From Pseudomonadota bacterium (GTDB lineage Bacteria > Pseudomonadota > Alphaproteobacteria > Micavibrionales > UBA1664): 64,000 bases of DNA. Position numbers and translations under genes: made by a program. The DNA is taken from NCBI GenBank assembly GCA_009926935.1, contig RFNZ01000008.1, positions 1 through 64,000 of the forward strand. The letters are read 5' to 3'. Of this stretch, positions 25,595 through 34,579 are shown piece by piece. Within the stretch, counting starts at the first letter, position 1, and every line of letters starts with the position of its first letter. Under the pieces are notes generated by a model, which did no database searches, was not told the DNA's origin, and was given only the letters and a program-made list of their open reading frames with translations.

Positions 25595-27300
25595 TGCAAT
25601 TCACCTTTTGTGATGGAGTGGATTTCGGCCCCCGGAAACGCCGAAAGCACGGCTTTTACATTCGGACTTTCCAGCACTGCACGACGCAGTTTTTCCTTTG
25701 ATTCCTGTTTTTTTTGGCTGAGCGTGGCATCGCCTGCGGCCGTAGATACGCTGATCATCCAGCGTGATCCGGTCGATTGTAATAGAAAGGATGATAGTTT
25801 CTGGGCCAGATTTGCTGGTGCTTCCGGCGCCGGACGAAAATCAAAATGCCCAATCTCGAACTTGACCGGATGCGTGTAATTGACGAGCTGGCTTGCCAGC
25901 AGCATCTCACCTTTGTCTTCGCACAGGGCTACGAGCGCCTCGAAATTCTCGGGCTGCGTCTGTGTTTCGATCGCCATTGCCGGCTCGAGTTTGCGCAAGG
26001 CTGTCGCAGCACCGCCGCCGCTGACGGCGCGCAAAGTCGGCCCCACGTGATCCGCTGAAACTGGTGCGTGTACGCTTGGTGTACGTATATCGGATGCGCC
26101 GCCACCCATCGGCATATTGCCTGACTGCATTTCGCGGATCAGGCGGGCGGGGTCTGGCAGCTCGGCTGCGTATATAAGCCTCATAATCGCCATTTCTGTG
26201 GCGGCCATGGCATCCGGTGCATGCTGGGCCTCCTGCAGACCCTTGAGCAAAATCGTCCAGCTGCGCTGGAGATTTGCCATTCCTATATCCTTGGCCAGCG
26301 CCTTGCAGCGAGCTACGTCTGAAACGGGCAGGCTTGTGTGCTTAAAGGCTTCGTCACGGATCTCCATCGCTTTTAAAAGCGAGATATCGTGCGTGATTTC
26401 CAGCATGTCCTGAAGGACAACGATAGGGTCGGCCCCTGCCTGATGCTGGCGGGTTAGGATGCTCAGTGCCTCCGAGGCATGGCCTGCCATTGCAGCTGCA
26501 AACAGCGATAGGGTTAGCGAGCGGTCGGAGAGGCCAAGCATACGCGCCACATCGTCGGCTTTGACCTCGTTCTGGCCCAGTGCAATCGCCTGATCGAGAA
26601 GGCTTAGGCCGTCACGTACGCTGCCGTCCGCCGCGCGGGAGATGATGTCGATCGCGGCGTCTTCCGCTGTCACCTGCTCTTTTTCGCAGATCGATTTGAA
26701 GTGGCGTGCCAACACATCGGCATCAACGCGGCGCAGGTCGAAGCGCTGGCAGCGCGAAAGAACTGTTACCGGCACCTTGCGGATTTCCGTCGTTGCGAAA
26801 ATAAACTTAACGTGGGCAGGCGGTTCCTCGAGTGTCTTCAAAAGCGCGTTAAAGGCGGCTTTCGAGAGCATGTGTACTTCGTCGATGATGTATATCTTGT
26901 AGCGGGCCGATGTTGGCGCGTAGCGCACGCCATCCAGTATTTCGCGGATGTCGTCCACGCCCGTGCGGGAGGCCGCGTCCATTTCCATCACATCGGGGTG
27001 GCGGTCTTCGGCTATCGCGCGGCAAATGGCGCAATCATCGGTCGGGCCCGTTGTGGGGCCTGATTTGCCGTCAGGCCCCGTATAATTGAGGGCCTTTGCA
27101 ATGATGCGGGCCGTTGTCGTTTTGCCGACACCGCGAACGCCCGTGAGCATAAACGCATGCGCGATACGGCCTGAGTTGATGGCATTGCTAAGCGTACGCA
27201 CCAAGGCATCCTGCCCTATCAGCTCGCTGAAATGGCGAGGGCGGTATTTGCGTGCAAGTACGCGATAGGGAAGCGATTCGGCTGAGGTCATAAGACTCAT
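25591..27300 (-). CDS. dnaX: DNA polymerase III subunits gamma/tau
   Basis: Clamp-loader ATPase of the replicase. 569 residues. AAA+ domain: YRPRHFSELIGQDALVRTL, Walker A GVRGVGKTTTA, Walker B IIDEVHML, and LSRCQRFDLRR with the arginine finger. In the zinc module only CAIC is seen plainly where many bacteria have four cysteines; alphaproteobacterial versions are often reduced this way. The C-terminal tau region is Ala-rich, ending in the Pol III-binding part. The SRP RNA gene is just upstream. A second ATG four codons in is possible as the start. Confidence 0.95.
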   Translation of the reverse strand: MSLMTSAESLPYRVLARKYRPRHFSELIGQDALVRTLSNAINSGRIAHAFMLTGVRGVGKTTTARIIAKALNYTGPDGKSGPTTGPTDDCAICRAIAEDRHPDVMEMDAASRTGVDDIREILDGVRYAPTSARYKIYIIDEVHMLSKAAFNALLKTLEEPPAHVKFIFATTEIRKVPVTVLSRCQRFDLRRVDADVLARHFKSICEKEQVTAEDAAIDIISRAADGSVRDGLSLLDQAIALGQNEVKADDVARMLGLSDRSLTLSLFAAAMAGHASEALSILTRQHQAGADPIVVLQDMLEITHDISLLKAMEIRDEAFKHTSLPVSDVARCKALAKDIGMANLQRSWTILLKGLQEAQHAPDAMAATEMAIMRLIYAAELPDPARLIREMQSGNMPMGGGASDIRTPSVHAPVSADHVGPTLRAVSGGGAATALRKLEPAMAIETQTQPENFEALVALCEDKGEMLLASQLVNYTHPVKFEIGHFDFRPAPEAPANLAQKLSSFLLQSTGSRWMISVSTAAGDATLSQKKQESKEKLRRAVLESPNVKAVLSAFPGAEIHSITKGELQ

Positions 27301-27359
27301 GTATCGGGTTTACGGAGACGCCGCAACCGATTCGCCAAAAGGATTCAGGTGAAAAAGGG

Positions 27360-27464
27360 TAAGAGTAGGAAGCCGGACGATAACCCGACGAAATCGTTAC
27401 GGTTGCTGCCTTTCGGCCCTGGCCGGGTTGGCGATACGTGCGCCTACCGCCGACTTCCCGGAGC
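27360..27464 (-). ncRNA. ffs: Signal recognition particle RNA (4.5S, small type)
   Basis: The reverse strand carries the domain IV core CCAGG-GCC-GAAA-GGC-AGCA, followed by ACCGTAACG as in alphaproteobacterial 4.5S RNA. The ends pair as a long rod: GGAAGTCGG (27450-27458) with CCGGCTTCC (27369-27377), and AACCCGG with the matching GGGTT. The tetraloop is GAAA rather than the common GGAA; both fit GNRA. A short T tract follows near 27354. Position directly upstream of dnaX supports the call. Exact ends are estimated to within about 10 nt. Confidence 0.88.
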
Positions 27465-27496
27465 TGGTTTAAAGGGTAAAACCTAAAAAAGCAAGA

Positions 27497-27790
27497 TTAC
27501 GCGGCAGCTGGGCGCTGGGTTGGCCACGGGATAAACCAGGTCCAGTTGGTCTGTTGAGGCTCAATGCCCATGGCTTTCAACCTAGCCGCCTCAGCAGCAG
27601 GTGCCTGACGCGCGGCTTCACGCTGAAGAGCTGCCGCCGTTACTTCCATCGCTTCCAGATCTTCGGCACCAAGGCCCATCATGGCAATGTGCGGGATGCC
27701 GACTGCACGTTCAAGCATCGCTTTTTGCCGCCATACGGGCATAACCGAAACTTTTGGATAGCTTTCATCAAACGGTGTGAAATGCGTCAT
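27497..27790 (-). CDS. Hypothetical small protein
   Basis: 97 residues, not recognised. The start is strong: GGGAGG lies 7 nt before the ATG. The N-terminal third is polar with aromatic residues, followed by an Ala/Glu-rich helix (EAMEVTAAALQREAARQAPA) and a Trp/Pro-rich tail (NWTWFIPWPTQRP). No signal peptide. It lies just upstream of ffs on the same strand and could share its promoter region. Confidence 0.65.
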   Translation of the reverse strand: MTHFTPFDESYPKVSVMPVWRQKAMLERAVGIPHIAMMGLGAEDLEAMEVTAAALQREAARQAPAAEAARLKAMGIEPQQTNWTWFIPWPTQRPAAA

Positions 27791-27952
27791 GAGGAACCTC
27801 CCTCTCGTTAAAATTCTGGACGTTTCTGTCTTAAAAGCCGATTTTGATTATGTCAACTTTTTTGAATTTGCATCACAGACTAAAAAACTTTAAGAGAGGT
27901 ACGCTTCCAATGTCACGCTGCACTGCTTATAAGCCTTGCGGTGCCATTTTGG

Positions 27953-28027
27953 GCCGTTGTAGCTCAGGGGTAGAGCAACGCATTCGTAATGCGTGGGTCG
28001 GGGGTTCAATTCCCTTCAACGGCACCA
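27953..28027 (+). tRNA. tRNA-Thr (CGU)
   Basis: 75-nt cloverleaf with encoded CCA. Acceptor GCCGTTG/CAACGGC; D arm AGCTCAGGGGTAGAGC; anticodon stem CGCAT/ATGCG around TTCGTAA giving anticodon CGT; T arm GGGGGTTCAATTCCC. Confidence 0.95.
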
Positions 28028-28191
28028 GCCTTTCAGCCATTCTTGACTACTCTCTTGAAGTTACGAAAATGGTCTGGGGCAGCCACCTCTTTCTTCCGAA
28101 ACTTTTAGCTCTTCTGCTCAGGCTTTACGCCCCGTGATGCCTTGCAGAATGGTAATGACCGTATAGAATCTACGCTCATAGTGGGGGTTCC

Positions 28192-29256
28192 TTGCGCCTA
28201 GAAAATATCGATAAGAATACCGTTTACCGGACGCTGGTTGTCGTCGTTTCGGTTTCCCTGATTTTGTGGGGCTGCCTCATCGTACTCAGCCCTTTTATTC
28301 CGGCGTTTTTGCTGGCCATCATCTTCACGCTTTCAACATGGCCCGCCTATGCGTGGCTTAAGGACAGGCTTAAGGGCAGAAAAATTCTTGCTTCCACAGT
28401 CATGACTCTTGGGCTTGCCCTATGCTTTCTAGTACCAATGGTTTTTCTGGGCACGAGCCTTGCTGAAAACTTCGGGCGGCTTTATGCGGGCGTTATCGAA
28501 CCTCTGCTGAGTAGCCCCGGCAATGTTCCATCCTGGATGAAGGAGCTGCCCTGGATCGGCTCCAACATCGATCAGTTGTGGTCCAATGTGCTGACTTCAT
28601 CGGCAGATGAAACCGCGAGCATGCGGGATTTCATTTTACCCAAGCTTATAGCAACCGGAGCCGCCATAGGCCGCGGTGTCCTTGATCTTGCACTCGGCGT
28701 GCTTATTACCTTCTTTTTCTTTTTGCATGGCGTGACTGCAGCCGAGCGGACGAAATCGCTGATTGAAAAATTCGTGGGCCCACGCGGGCAACATCTGCTC
28801 GATGTTTCAAAAAGAACGGTCATCGGCGTTGTTTACGGCGTACTCGGCACCGCACTCGCGCAAGGTGCCCTTGCCGGGATAGGTTTCTGGATTGCCGGTG
28901 TTCCCGGTGCGCCTTTCCTTGGGCTTGTCACATTGCTTCTGGCTTTTGTGCCAATGGGGCCGCCGCTCATCTGGATACCCGCCACAGCATGGCTTTTATC
29001 CAACGGCCTTATGGCGCCCGGCATATTTTTGGGCTTTTACGGGCTTCTCGTGATTAGCGGCGTTGATAACATCATCCGGCCTTACTTTATTTCCCTTGGT
29101 AGCAGTCTGCCGCTTTTGCTGGTGATACTTGGGGTGTTTGGCGGATTGATCGCTTTCGGTTTCATCGGGCTTTTCATCGGGCCTACCTTGCTTGCCGTAG
29201 CTTTTGCGCTTTTGATGGAATGGAGCCACTCCGATAAAAAGCTGGCCAGTGAATAA
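28192..29256 (+). CDS. AI-2E family transporter (PerM-like permease)
   Basis: 354 residues with about eight membrane helices: pairs near 15-55 and 70-95, then after a soluble segment at 110-155, further helices to the C-terminus (ALAQGALAGIGFWIAGV, GLIAFGFIGLFIGPTLLAVA). The layout and the FIGPTLLAVA end fit the AI-2E/PerM family, whose members export small molecules or exchange ions. The start is TTG 28192 after a GGGGG site; no ATG fits the N-terminus. queA follows with no gap, so the two are likely cotranscribed. Substrate unknown. Confidence 0.88.
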   Translation: MRLENIDKNTVYRTLVVVVSVSLILWGCLIVLSPFIPAFLLAIIFTLSTWPAYAWLKDRLKGRKILASTVMTLGLALCFLVPMVFLGTSLAENFGRLYAGVIEPLLSSPGNVPSWMKELPWIGSNIDQLWSNVLTSSADETASMRDFILPKLIATGAAIGRGVLDLALGVLITFFFFLHGVTAAERTKSLIEKFVGPRGQHLLDVSKRTVIGVVYGVLGTALAQGALAGIGFWIAGVPGAPFLGLVTLLLAFVPMGPPLIWIPATAWLLSNGLMAPGIFLGFYGLLVISGVDNIIRPYFISLGSSLPLLLVILGVFGGLIAFGFIGLFIGPTLLAVAFALLMEWSHSDKKLASE

Positions 29257-30279
29257 ATGCGCGTCGAACTTTTTGATTACGATCTTCCGCAGGAGCTGAT
29301 AGCAAGCGCGCCCGCACACCCACGTGATTCAGCACGGCTTCTGCACATACCTAAGTCTGCCCATTTTGCTGATCTTTGCGTGCGCGATCTGCCCCAGCTT
29401 TTGCGGGCAGGTGATGTCATGGTGTTTAACGATACCAAGGTCATTCCCGCACGGCTTTTCGGGCAGCGCGGCGATGTGCGTGTTGAGATTTTATTGCACC
29501 GGTTTATGGGTGATGGCCACTGGACCTGTTTTGCCAAGCCGGCCAAGCGGCTCAAAGACGGCCAGATACTTGTGTTTGCACCTGACTTTGAAGCCCGTGT
29601 GGTTGGGCGTGCCGAAGACGGCCAGGTGATTTTGCATTTTGATACACCTGACATGTTCTCCATGCTCGAGACTTACGGCGAGTTGCCTTTGCCGCCTTAT
29701 ATGCAGAGGCGGGCCGCCGAGACCGACAAACATAATTATCAGACTGCTTACGCAGCTGAACCTGGGTCCGTAGCTGCGCCTACGGCTGGCCTGCATTTTA
29801 CGCCAGAGCTTTTAAAGGCGATTGATGATGCTGGCGTAAGCCGCGTGCATGTTACGTTGCATGTCGGCGCTGGCACGTTTTTGCCTGTCAAGGCCGAGGA
29901 CACCAAAGACCACATCATGCATGCCGAGTGGTGGCGTGTATCAGAGGCTGCGGCAAATGCCATCAATACCGCAAAAAAAGACGGGCGGCGGGTTATTGCC
30001 GTTGGCACCACAAGCCTCAGGACACTTGAAAGCGCCGTTAATGCCGACGGCACAGTTAAGGCCGGTAGTGCTGATACAAGGCTTTTTATTACACCCGGAT
30101 ACGACTTTAAAATTGTCGATGCGCTCATGACCAATTTTCACCTGCCACGATCAACGCTGCTTATGCTTGTATCCGCGATTGCCGGGCGAGAGAGGATGCT
30201 GGAAGCGTACGCGCATGCCATACAGCAAAAGTACCGCTTTTTTTCGTATGGCGATTCCAGCTTTATTGAACGGATTTAA
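29257..30279 (+). CDS. queA: S-adenosylmethionine:tRNA ribosyltransferase-isomerase
   Basis: Adds the cyclopentene part of queuosine to tRNA wobble G positions, using SAM as ribosyl donor. 340 residues, usual length. Signatures: FDYDLPQELIASAPAHPRDSARL, MVFNDTKVIPARL, GELPLPPYMQR, YQTAYAAEPGSVAAPTAGLH, HVTLHVGAGTFLPVK and TNFHLPRSTLLMLVSA. The ATG abuts the TAA of the permease gene. The 3' end overlaps the convergent esterase gene by 17 bp. Confidence 0.97.
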   Translation: MRVELFDYDLPQELIASAPAHPRDSARLLHIPKSAHFADLCVRDLPQLLRAGDVMVFNDTKVIPARLFGQRGDVRVEILLHRFMGDGHWTCFAKPAKRLKDGQILVFAPDFEARVVGRAEDGQVILHFDTPDMFSMLETYGELPLPPYMQRRAAETDKHNYQTAYAAEPGSVAAPTAGLHFTPELLKAIDDAGVSRVHVTLHVGAGTFLPVKAEDTKDHIMHAEWWRVSEAAANAINTAKKDGRRVIAVGTTSLRTLESAVNADGTVKAGSADTRLFITPGYDFKIVDALMTNFHLPRSTLLMLVSAIAGRERMLEAYAHAIQQKYRFFSYGDSSFIERI

Positions 30280-31120
30280 AAAAGGCATCCATGTCGGCTG
30301 CCACGTTCGGTTTTCTGATGCCAAGCCATGACAACGCCCCCATGATCTCTATGTGGTCCAGCGTTTCATAGGTTTTTGTTTCAACACGACCGCCTTTGTC
30401 TTTGATCTTTTGCGCGAGCCTTTCAAGATTGCCGATCTTGACCGTTTTATCTTTGAGACCGTGCAGTAAAAGCATCGGTGCCTCTGTTCCGCTAATGAAG
30501 CTTGTAACCCTCATATTGGGATAGTTGGCAGGCGGGCCAAACATATCCTGAAGATCGGGTTCATCCGGTATGAAGTCATAAGGGCCCGCAAGACCTGCCA
30601 CACTCTTTATGATTTTATCGGCATCTTTGCCGTATTTTTTGAGATAGCTTTCATCAGCCGCAACGAGGCCCGCCAAATGCGCCCCCGCCGAATGGCCTGC
30701 TATATGGATACGGGCCGGATTACCGCCCATGCGCTCTATGTTTTCATGGGTCCAGGCGATGGCGGCGGCGGCATCCTCGGCAAAGGCTGGAAATTTTACT
30801 CGCGGATATTTGCGGTAGTCGGGGATGACAACGATATATCCGCGGTCGGCAAAGGTGTCGGCCACAAATTTATACTCGTCACGGCTGCCCAATTGCCAGC
30901 GGCCACCATACAGAAAAACCAGAACATCATGCGGCGCTTTTGATTTCTTTTTCGGCACGTATACATCCAGCTTAAGACCAGGGACTGTGCTGAATACGAT
31001 CCCTCTCGTGACCGTGGCTGACGAAAAAAGCGCAGGTAGATTGGCCGCAGCAAAGCCAATTTTCATGCAACCGGTCAGGCATATACTTACAAGGGCGGCT
31101 ATAAGAACGCCTTTTTTCAT
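30263..31120 (-). CDS. Alpha/beta hydrolase lipoprotein (esterase)
   Basis: 285 residues. A signal peptide ends in a lipobox LTGC (C18), so a lipid-anchored periplasmic protein is likely. The hydrolase domain has YGGRW at 71-75 (oxyanion region, where related esterases have HGG-W), a DYRKYP strand, the nucleophile elbow GHSAGA (S144), an acid in HGLKDKT and a His in LDHIEI. It resembles carboxylesterase/kynurenine-formamidase-like enzymes. The start overlaps the HxlR regulator stop by ATGA, so the regulator gene is the first of this two-gene unit. Confidence 0.88.
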   Translation of the reverse strand: MKKGVLIAALVSICLTGCMKIGFAAANLPALFSSATVTRGIVFSTVPGLKLDVYVPKKKSKAPHDVLVFLYGGRWQLGSRDEYKFVADTFADRGYIVVIPDYRKYPRVKFPAFAEDAAAAIAWTHENIERMGGNPARIHIAGHSAGAHLAGLVAADESYLKKYGKDADKIIKSVAGLAGPYDFIPDEPDLQDMFGPPANYPNMRVTSFISGTEAPMLLLHGLKDKTVKIGNLERLAQKIKDKGGRVETKTYETLDHIEIMGALSWLGIRKPNVAADMDAFFKSVQ

Positions 31121-31479
31121 GATTGGATTTTTTCGAGCCGATTGCGCTTAACCAGTTCGCCGTTTTTTTCGGCCCAGAGCGCAAGGCTCTCGATCGGTTC
31201 ATGGAGTGAGCGCCCGAGACCCGTGAGCGTGTACTCGACCATCGGCGGGACAACAGGGTGTACGGTGCGGATGACAATGCCCGCCGATTCAAATTCCTTT
31301 AGCTGTCTTGAGAGTTCGCGCTGGGTAATGGTTTCCAATGCACGCCGCATTTCGTTAAACCGCATCACATGACCCTGCGCCATGAACAGGGTATACAGAA
31401 TCCGTATCGACCATTTATTGGCCAATAAAGAGAGGGTTATCGCCACGGGACAGGCGTTTTCGTCACACTTGGTATACAT
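31117..31479 (-). CDS. HxlR-family winged-helix transcriptional regulator
   Basis: 120 residues from ATG 31479. The HxlR pattern is clear: CPVAITLSLLANKWSIRILY, then MRFNEMRRALETITQRELSRQLKE for the recognition helix and YTLTGLGRSL for the wing. Cysteines at 5 and 10 match the position of the redox- or electrophile-sensing Cys in HxlR/YodB-type regulators. A longer frame exists upstream but lacks homology to the family. It is divergent from a GST gene and coupled to the esterase gene, so it probably controls one or both. Confidence 0.88.
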   Translation of the reverse strand: MYTKCDENACPVAITLSLLANKWSIRILYTLFMAQGHVMRFNEMRRALETITQRELSRQLKEFESAGIVIRTVHPVVPPMVEYTLTGLGRSLHEPIESLALWAEKNGELVKRNRLEKIQS

Positions 31480-31523
31480 ATCTACATCGGTATCAAAATT
31501 GTGCCTACTATACAAACTATACC
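31471..31523. promoter_or_regulatory. Candidate operator region between the HxlR regulator and GST genes
   Basis: Two perfect copies of ACTATAC (31507-31513 and 31516-31522) are separated by AA. A further GGTATAC lies at 31471-31477, overlapping the regulator start. On the minus strand the repeats read GTATAGT and contain -10-like TATAGT hexamers. A regulator bound there could block its own promoter. Operator function is inferred from position and symmetry. Confidence 0.4.
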
Positions 31524-31585
31524 TTAATTCTAGATAGTGCGCACGGGGACAAATCAATGCCCCTCTCTCAAAAAGGAGTTTCGTG

Positions 31586-32209
31586 ATGCCTAATTATAAA
31601 CTGTTTTACTCTCCCGGTGCCTGCTCTATGGCCGTCCATATCGCCCTTCTTGAGTGCGGCCAGAGCCCCGAGCTCGTCAATGCCAACCTGCGCGCCGAAC
31701 AGCGCAATGCCGATTTCATGAAGGCTAACCCACGCGGCCAGGTGCCTGTGCTGGTTGAAGACGGGCAGATCATCCGCGAGGGTGCCGCGCAAATGATTTA
31801 TCTGCTCGATACCTATAAAAACCCGCTCTTGCCTCAATCGGGCCCTCAACGTGCGCAGGCCCTTGAGTGGCTCTGCTGGGCCAACGCTACCCTCCACCCG
31901 GCCTACAGCAAAGGGTTTGGCGCCAAGCGTGTTTCTGATGATGCCGCCGTTCAGGATGCCATCATGAAATCCGCCTGCGCTTCGATCCAGAAGCTTTGGG
32001 ATGAGGCGGATGCGCATCTGGCAAAAAATAAATATCTTGCAGGTGACAAGCCTACGATGGGCGATATCCTCATGGCCGTCATTGCCAACTGGAGCATGCC
32101 TGTCACGCAGGGACCGAATGTCAAACGCGTAATCCGCGAGATGATCGAGCGCCCTTCGTACAAAAAAGCACTTGCTGCCGAGCAGGTCGAATACAAAGCC
32201 GCTGCCTAA
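31586..32209 (+). CDS. Glutathione S-transferase, beta-class-like
   Basis: Conjugates glutathione to electrophiles or acts as a reductase. 207 residues. The thioredoxin-like N-domain reads YKLFYSPGACSMAVHIAL, with the Tyr/Ser/Cys region of beta-class GSTs. NPRGQVPVLVEDG carries the cis-Pro and EGAAQMIYL the glutathione-contacting residues. A helical C-domain follows with LAGDKPTMGDILMAV. ATG 31586 follows AAGGAG by 8 nt; a GTG one codon earlier is possible. Divergent from an HxlR regulator. Confidence 0.92.
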   Translation: MPNYKLFYSPGACSMAVHIALLECGQSPELVNANLRAEQRNADFMKANPRGQVPVLVEDGQIIREGAAQMIYLLDTYKNPLLPQSGPQRAQALEWLCWANATLHPAYSKGFGAKRVSDDAAVQDAIMKSACASIQKLWDEADAHLAKNKYLAGDKPTMGDILMAVIANWSMPVTQGPNVKRVIREMIERPSYKKALAAEQVEYKAAA

Positions 32210-34407
32210 ACTGGTGCTCTTTTAGGCCTAAAGCCCTCGTTCTTCCGCCGCGGTGCCATGCCTCGGCGGTTGTCGTCCCGGCGGCCACGATGATGTCTCA
32301 GGTAGCCGGGGTCTGTGCAGGCGCTCAGATCAGGCGCGAATTTTTTGCTTTTCAGTGTAGCAATGCCAAAGCCGTAGCTCGGCCCTGCAATTCTCTCCCA
32401 ATCAAAAGGCAAAAATTCAGGGTATGCACCTTTTCTGTCTTTGCACTGGATCAGTACCGTGCCGCGGATACCACGCAGCTTTTCCATGTCAGCTTGTGAC
32501 AGGCGATCAATCACCGTGGCGCTACCCGGTGTAAAATATTTTTCCGTGTTGTATAAAAGATCGATTGTCGACATATCAGCCGCCAAGGCTTCGCCATTCT
32601 CAAGTTCTAGTGGCAATATGGCGCGCCAGGCTCTTGTTATCTTGTCTTCCGTATCAAGCTTTACACAGTCAAATGCTGCGGGCAGACCCGTGACCTTGTT
32701 ACGCCAGACACCCCATATAAGGGTTGGCACTTCTATCACTTCGCCGTCTCTTACAACCTTGCGTAAAACAACATCGCCCACATCCGGCGCCTTATCGAGC
32801 GCGGCCTTATGGCGCTCCAGATGGTCGTGAATGTGTTCGGCATGTGCGATCTCGCTTGCGCTCGCCTCTTGCGGCTCCGCTTCACGCAGTTTCCAGTTTT
32901 CAGGAATCTCGGCGAGGCCATACGGTGTCATGGTTTTGCCACTGGTCTCGCAGGCATTCCTTTTTTCAACCAATTCTTCGACCAGCTTTGGATTGAGCGT
33001 ACGCACGCGCTTTGTAAACGGGTGGAAATGCTTTGGCCCTACTTCGACGCGGGCAAACATTTGTGTGATGATACGCCCGCCATCCCAGATACGGTTGTTA
33101 TAGAGGTTCGGGAACTCCGCCATATACGCTTCATCAAACTGGTGTGCCCTGAGGCGCGTCCGCGGAAATACGTCAAAGCCGCAGACTTCACCTGTTTCTT
33201 TATCTTCGTAGACGTTCCAGACGACGCATGGGCGTTGAGCCGGGCGCTTGTCTTTGGGGTCGAGAATATCCGCGATTTTTAAAACCAGCACATTGCCGCG
33301 CTTGGTACCTTTCGGCAAAATCGGTACGTAGTTGTCTGCCACGCTAAAAAGTGGACGGACGCTTGATAAATCTGCCGATCTCGTTATCCGCTGATGCTTA
33401 GGCGTCGCCGCTGCTATGGCGTTGCCTCTTATGTGGCCCGGATCTCTTGGGGCATCCAGCCCCAGTTCCTCACGATTACGACGCACCCTTTCATTGACGC
33501 GTGTGACAAGGCGCTCGACAGCCGTGTCACTCATGCGACGACGGCGACCGCGTTTTACATCGGATGGTTTCAGATATTCCGTGCGCACGCGTCGTGGAGC
33601 CTGATCTTCACCTGCTGTTGCCGCTGCAGCCATTGCTGCAGCCGCTTCCGCGACTTCGCGCCTTTTTATGGCAGCCTCACGCCTGAAAGCCCTTTCGGCG
33701 GCTCCTGCTGCCTGACGCTTCATTAGTTGTAGCTGGTAAAGTGCGCGCTCGTAGTCATCCGTGCCTGCACGCTTGAGTTTTGTCATCTCACGCGCGATAC
33801 GGGCCAAAGGAAATTTTTCAAATACAGGCATCATGCCAGGCGCGATTGTCTGGCGCAGATCGCTGCCTTCGAGACGTTGGCGTGGGCCGCGGCTTGCTTC
33901 GCCATTACCGGACATGAGCCCGCGGAGTATGGCATCACCCAGTTGCAGCATGGTTTCGCGCTCGCTGATATATCCAATTTCTGTTACATGGCGGCCAAGA
34001 AAAAGAGGGTCGATGGGCAGAAGGTCAACGCGGTCGGTCCGCAATACAAATGAATTTCTGAGGCCGTGTATGCCTGCTTGCCTGAATTCATCTGCATCGA
34101 CCACATGGCCGAATTCGGGGTCGAATTTTACGCGCGCATAGGCAAGGCGCGCCAGATACAGGCCCGTTATGTGCTCTTTTTTTGCGGTGCCTTCAAAACC
34201 TAAGATAATGCAGTCGCGGTCATAGAGATGAACGATGCCGTCTTTGATCGTCGGGATTTTGGCGCTGATGATCTGACCGATGCGGAGATTTTTGACACCG
34301 GCCACTTCATAAAGCGGCTGGTTCGGGATCGCATCTTTTGCAGGAGGCGATGCGGGCATCACTGCTTTTTGAGCGATATCTGGTGCTGCCTGTGTGTGTC
34401 CCTGCAT
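32206..34407 (-). CDS. Large hypothetical protein with repeated barrel-like modules
   Basis: 733 residues from ATG 34407 (CAGGAG 8 nt upstream); not recognised. Three similar segments appear at about residues 40-150, 370-475 and 542-645. Segments two and three share G-(N/D)-V-(L/V)-L-K-(I/V), then P..(V/L)(V/I)W.V, K.TG and FD. The pattern recalls SH3-like barrels of the PemK/MazF type (RGDVVLV...RPAVV), but that is only a resemblance. Between them lies an Ala/Arg-rich helical stretch (about 235-265) and a basic patch (GRRRR). The C-terminus is strongly basic (HHRGRRDDNRRG). No signal peptide, so cytoplasmic and perhaps nucleic-acid-binding. Confidence 0.75.
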   Translation of the reverse strand: MQGHTQAAPDIAQKAVMPASPPAKDAIPNQPLYEVAGVKNLRIGQIISAKIPTIKDGIVHLYDRDCIILGFEGTAKKEHITGLYLARLAYARVKFDPEFGHVVDADEFRQAGIHGLRNSFVLRTDRVDLLPIDPLFLGRHVTEIGYISERETMLQLGDAILRGLMSGNGEASRGPRQRLEGSDLRQTIAPGMMPVFEKFPLARIAREMTKLKRAGTDDYERALYQLQLMKRQAAGAAERAFRREAAIKRREVAEAAAAMAAAATAGEDQAPRRVRTEYLKPSDVKRGRRRRMSDTAVERLVTRVNERVRRNREELGLDAPRDPGHIRGNAIAAATPKHQRITRSADLSSVRPLFSVADNYVPILPKGTKRGNVLVLKIADILDPKDKRPAQRPCVVWNVYEDKETGEVCGFDVFPRTRLRAHQFDEAYMAEFPNLYNNRIWDGGRIITQMFARVEVGPKHFHPFTKRVRTLNPKLVEELVEKRNACETSGKTMTPYGLAEIPENWKLREAEPQEASASEIAHAEHIHDHLERHKAALDKAPDVGDVVLRKVVRDGEVIEVPTLIWGVWRNKVTGLPAAFDCVKLDTEDKITRAWRAILPLELENGEALAADMSTIDLLYNTEKYFTPGSATVIDRLSQADMEKLRGIRGTVLIQCKDRKGAYPEFLPFDWERIAGPSYGFGIATLKSKKFAPDLSACTDPGYLRHHRGRRDDNRRGMAPRRKNEGFRPKRAPV

Positions 34408-34471
34408 TAGATTTTCTCCTGTTTGAGAGAATATAATTAGGAAAAATAACAAGATATGTCAAATGTTAGAT

Positions 34472-34551
<80 letters not shown>

Positions 34552-34579
34552 ACGATAGATACCTTACTTGGCCTTTATA

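Noticed and set aside
25591-27300. Frameshift signal for a short gamma form of DnaX
   Set aside because: I did not identify a slippery A-tract with a stem-loop in the right place, so only the full-length product is claimed.
27844-28137. Plus-strand frame of about 97 codons around tRNA-Thr
   Set aside because: It runs straight through the tRNA gene; the peptide has no recognisable features.
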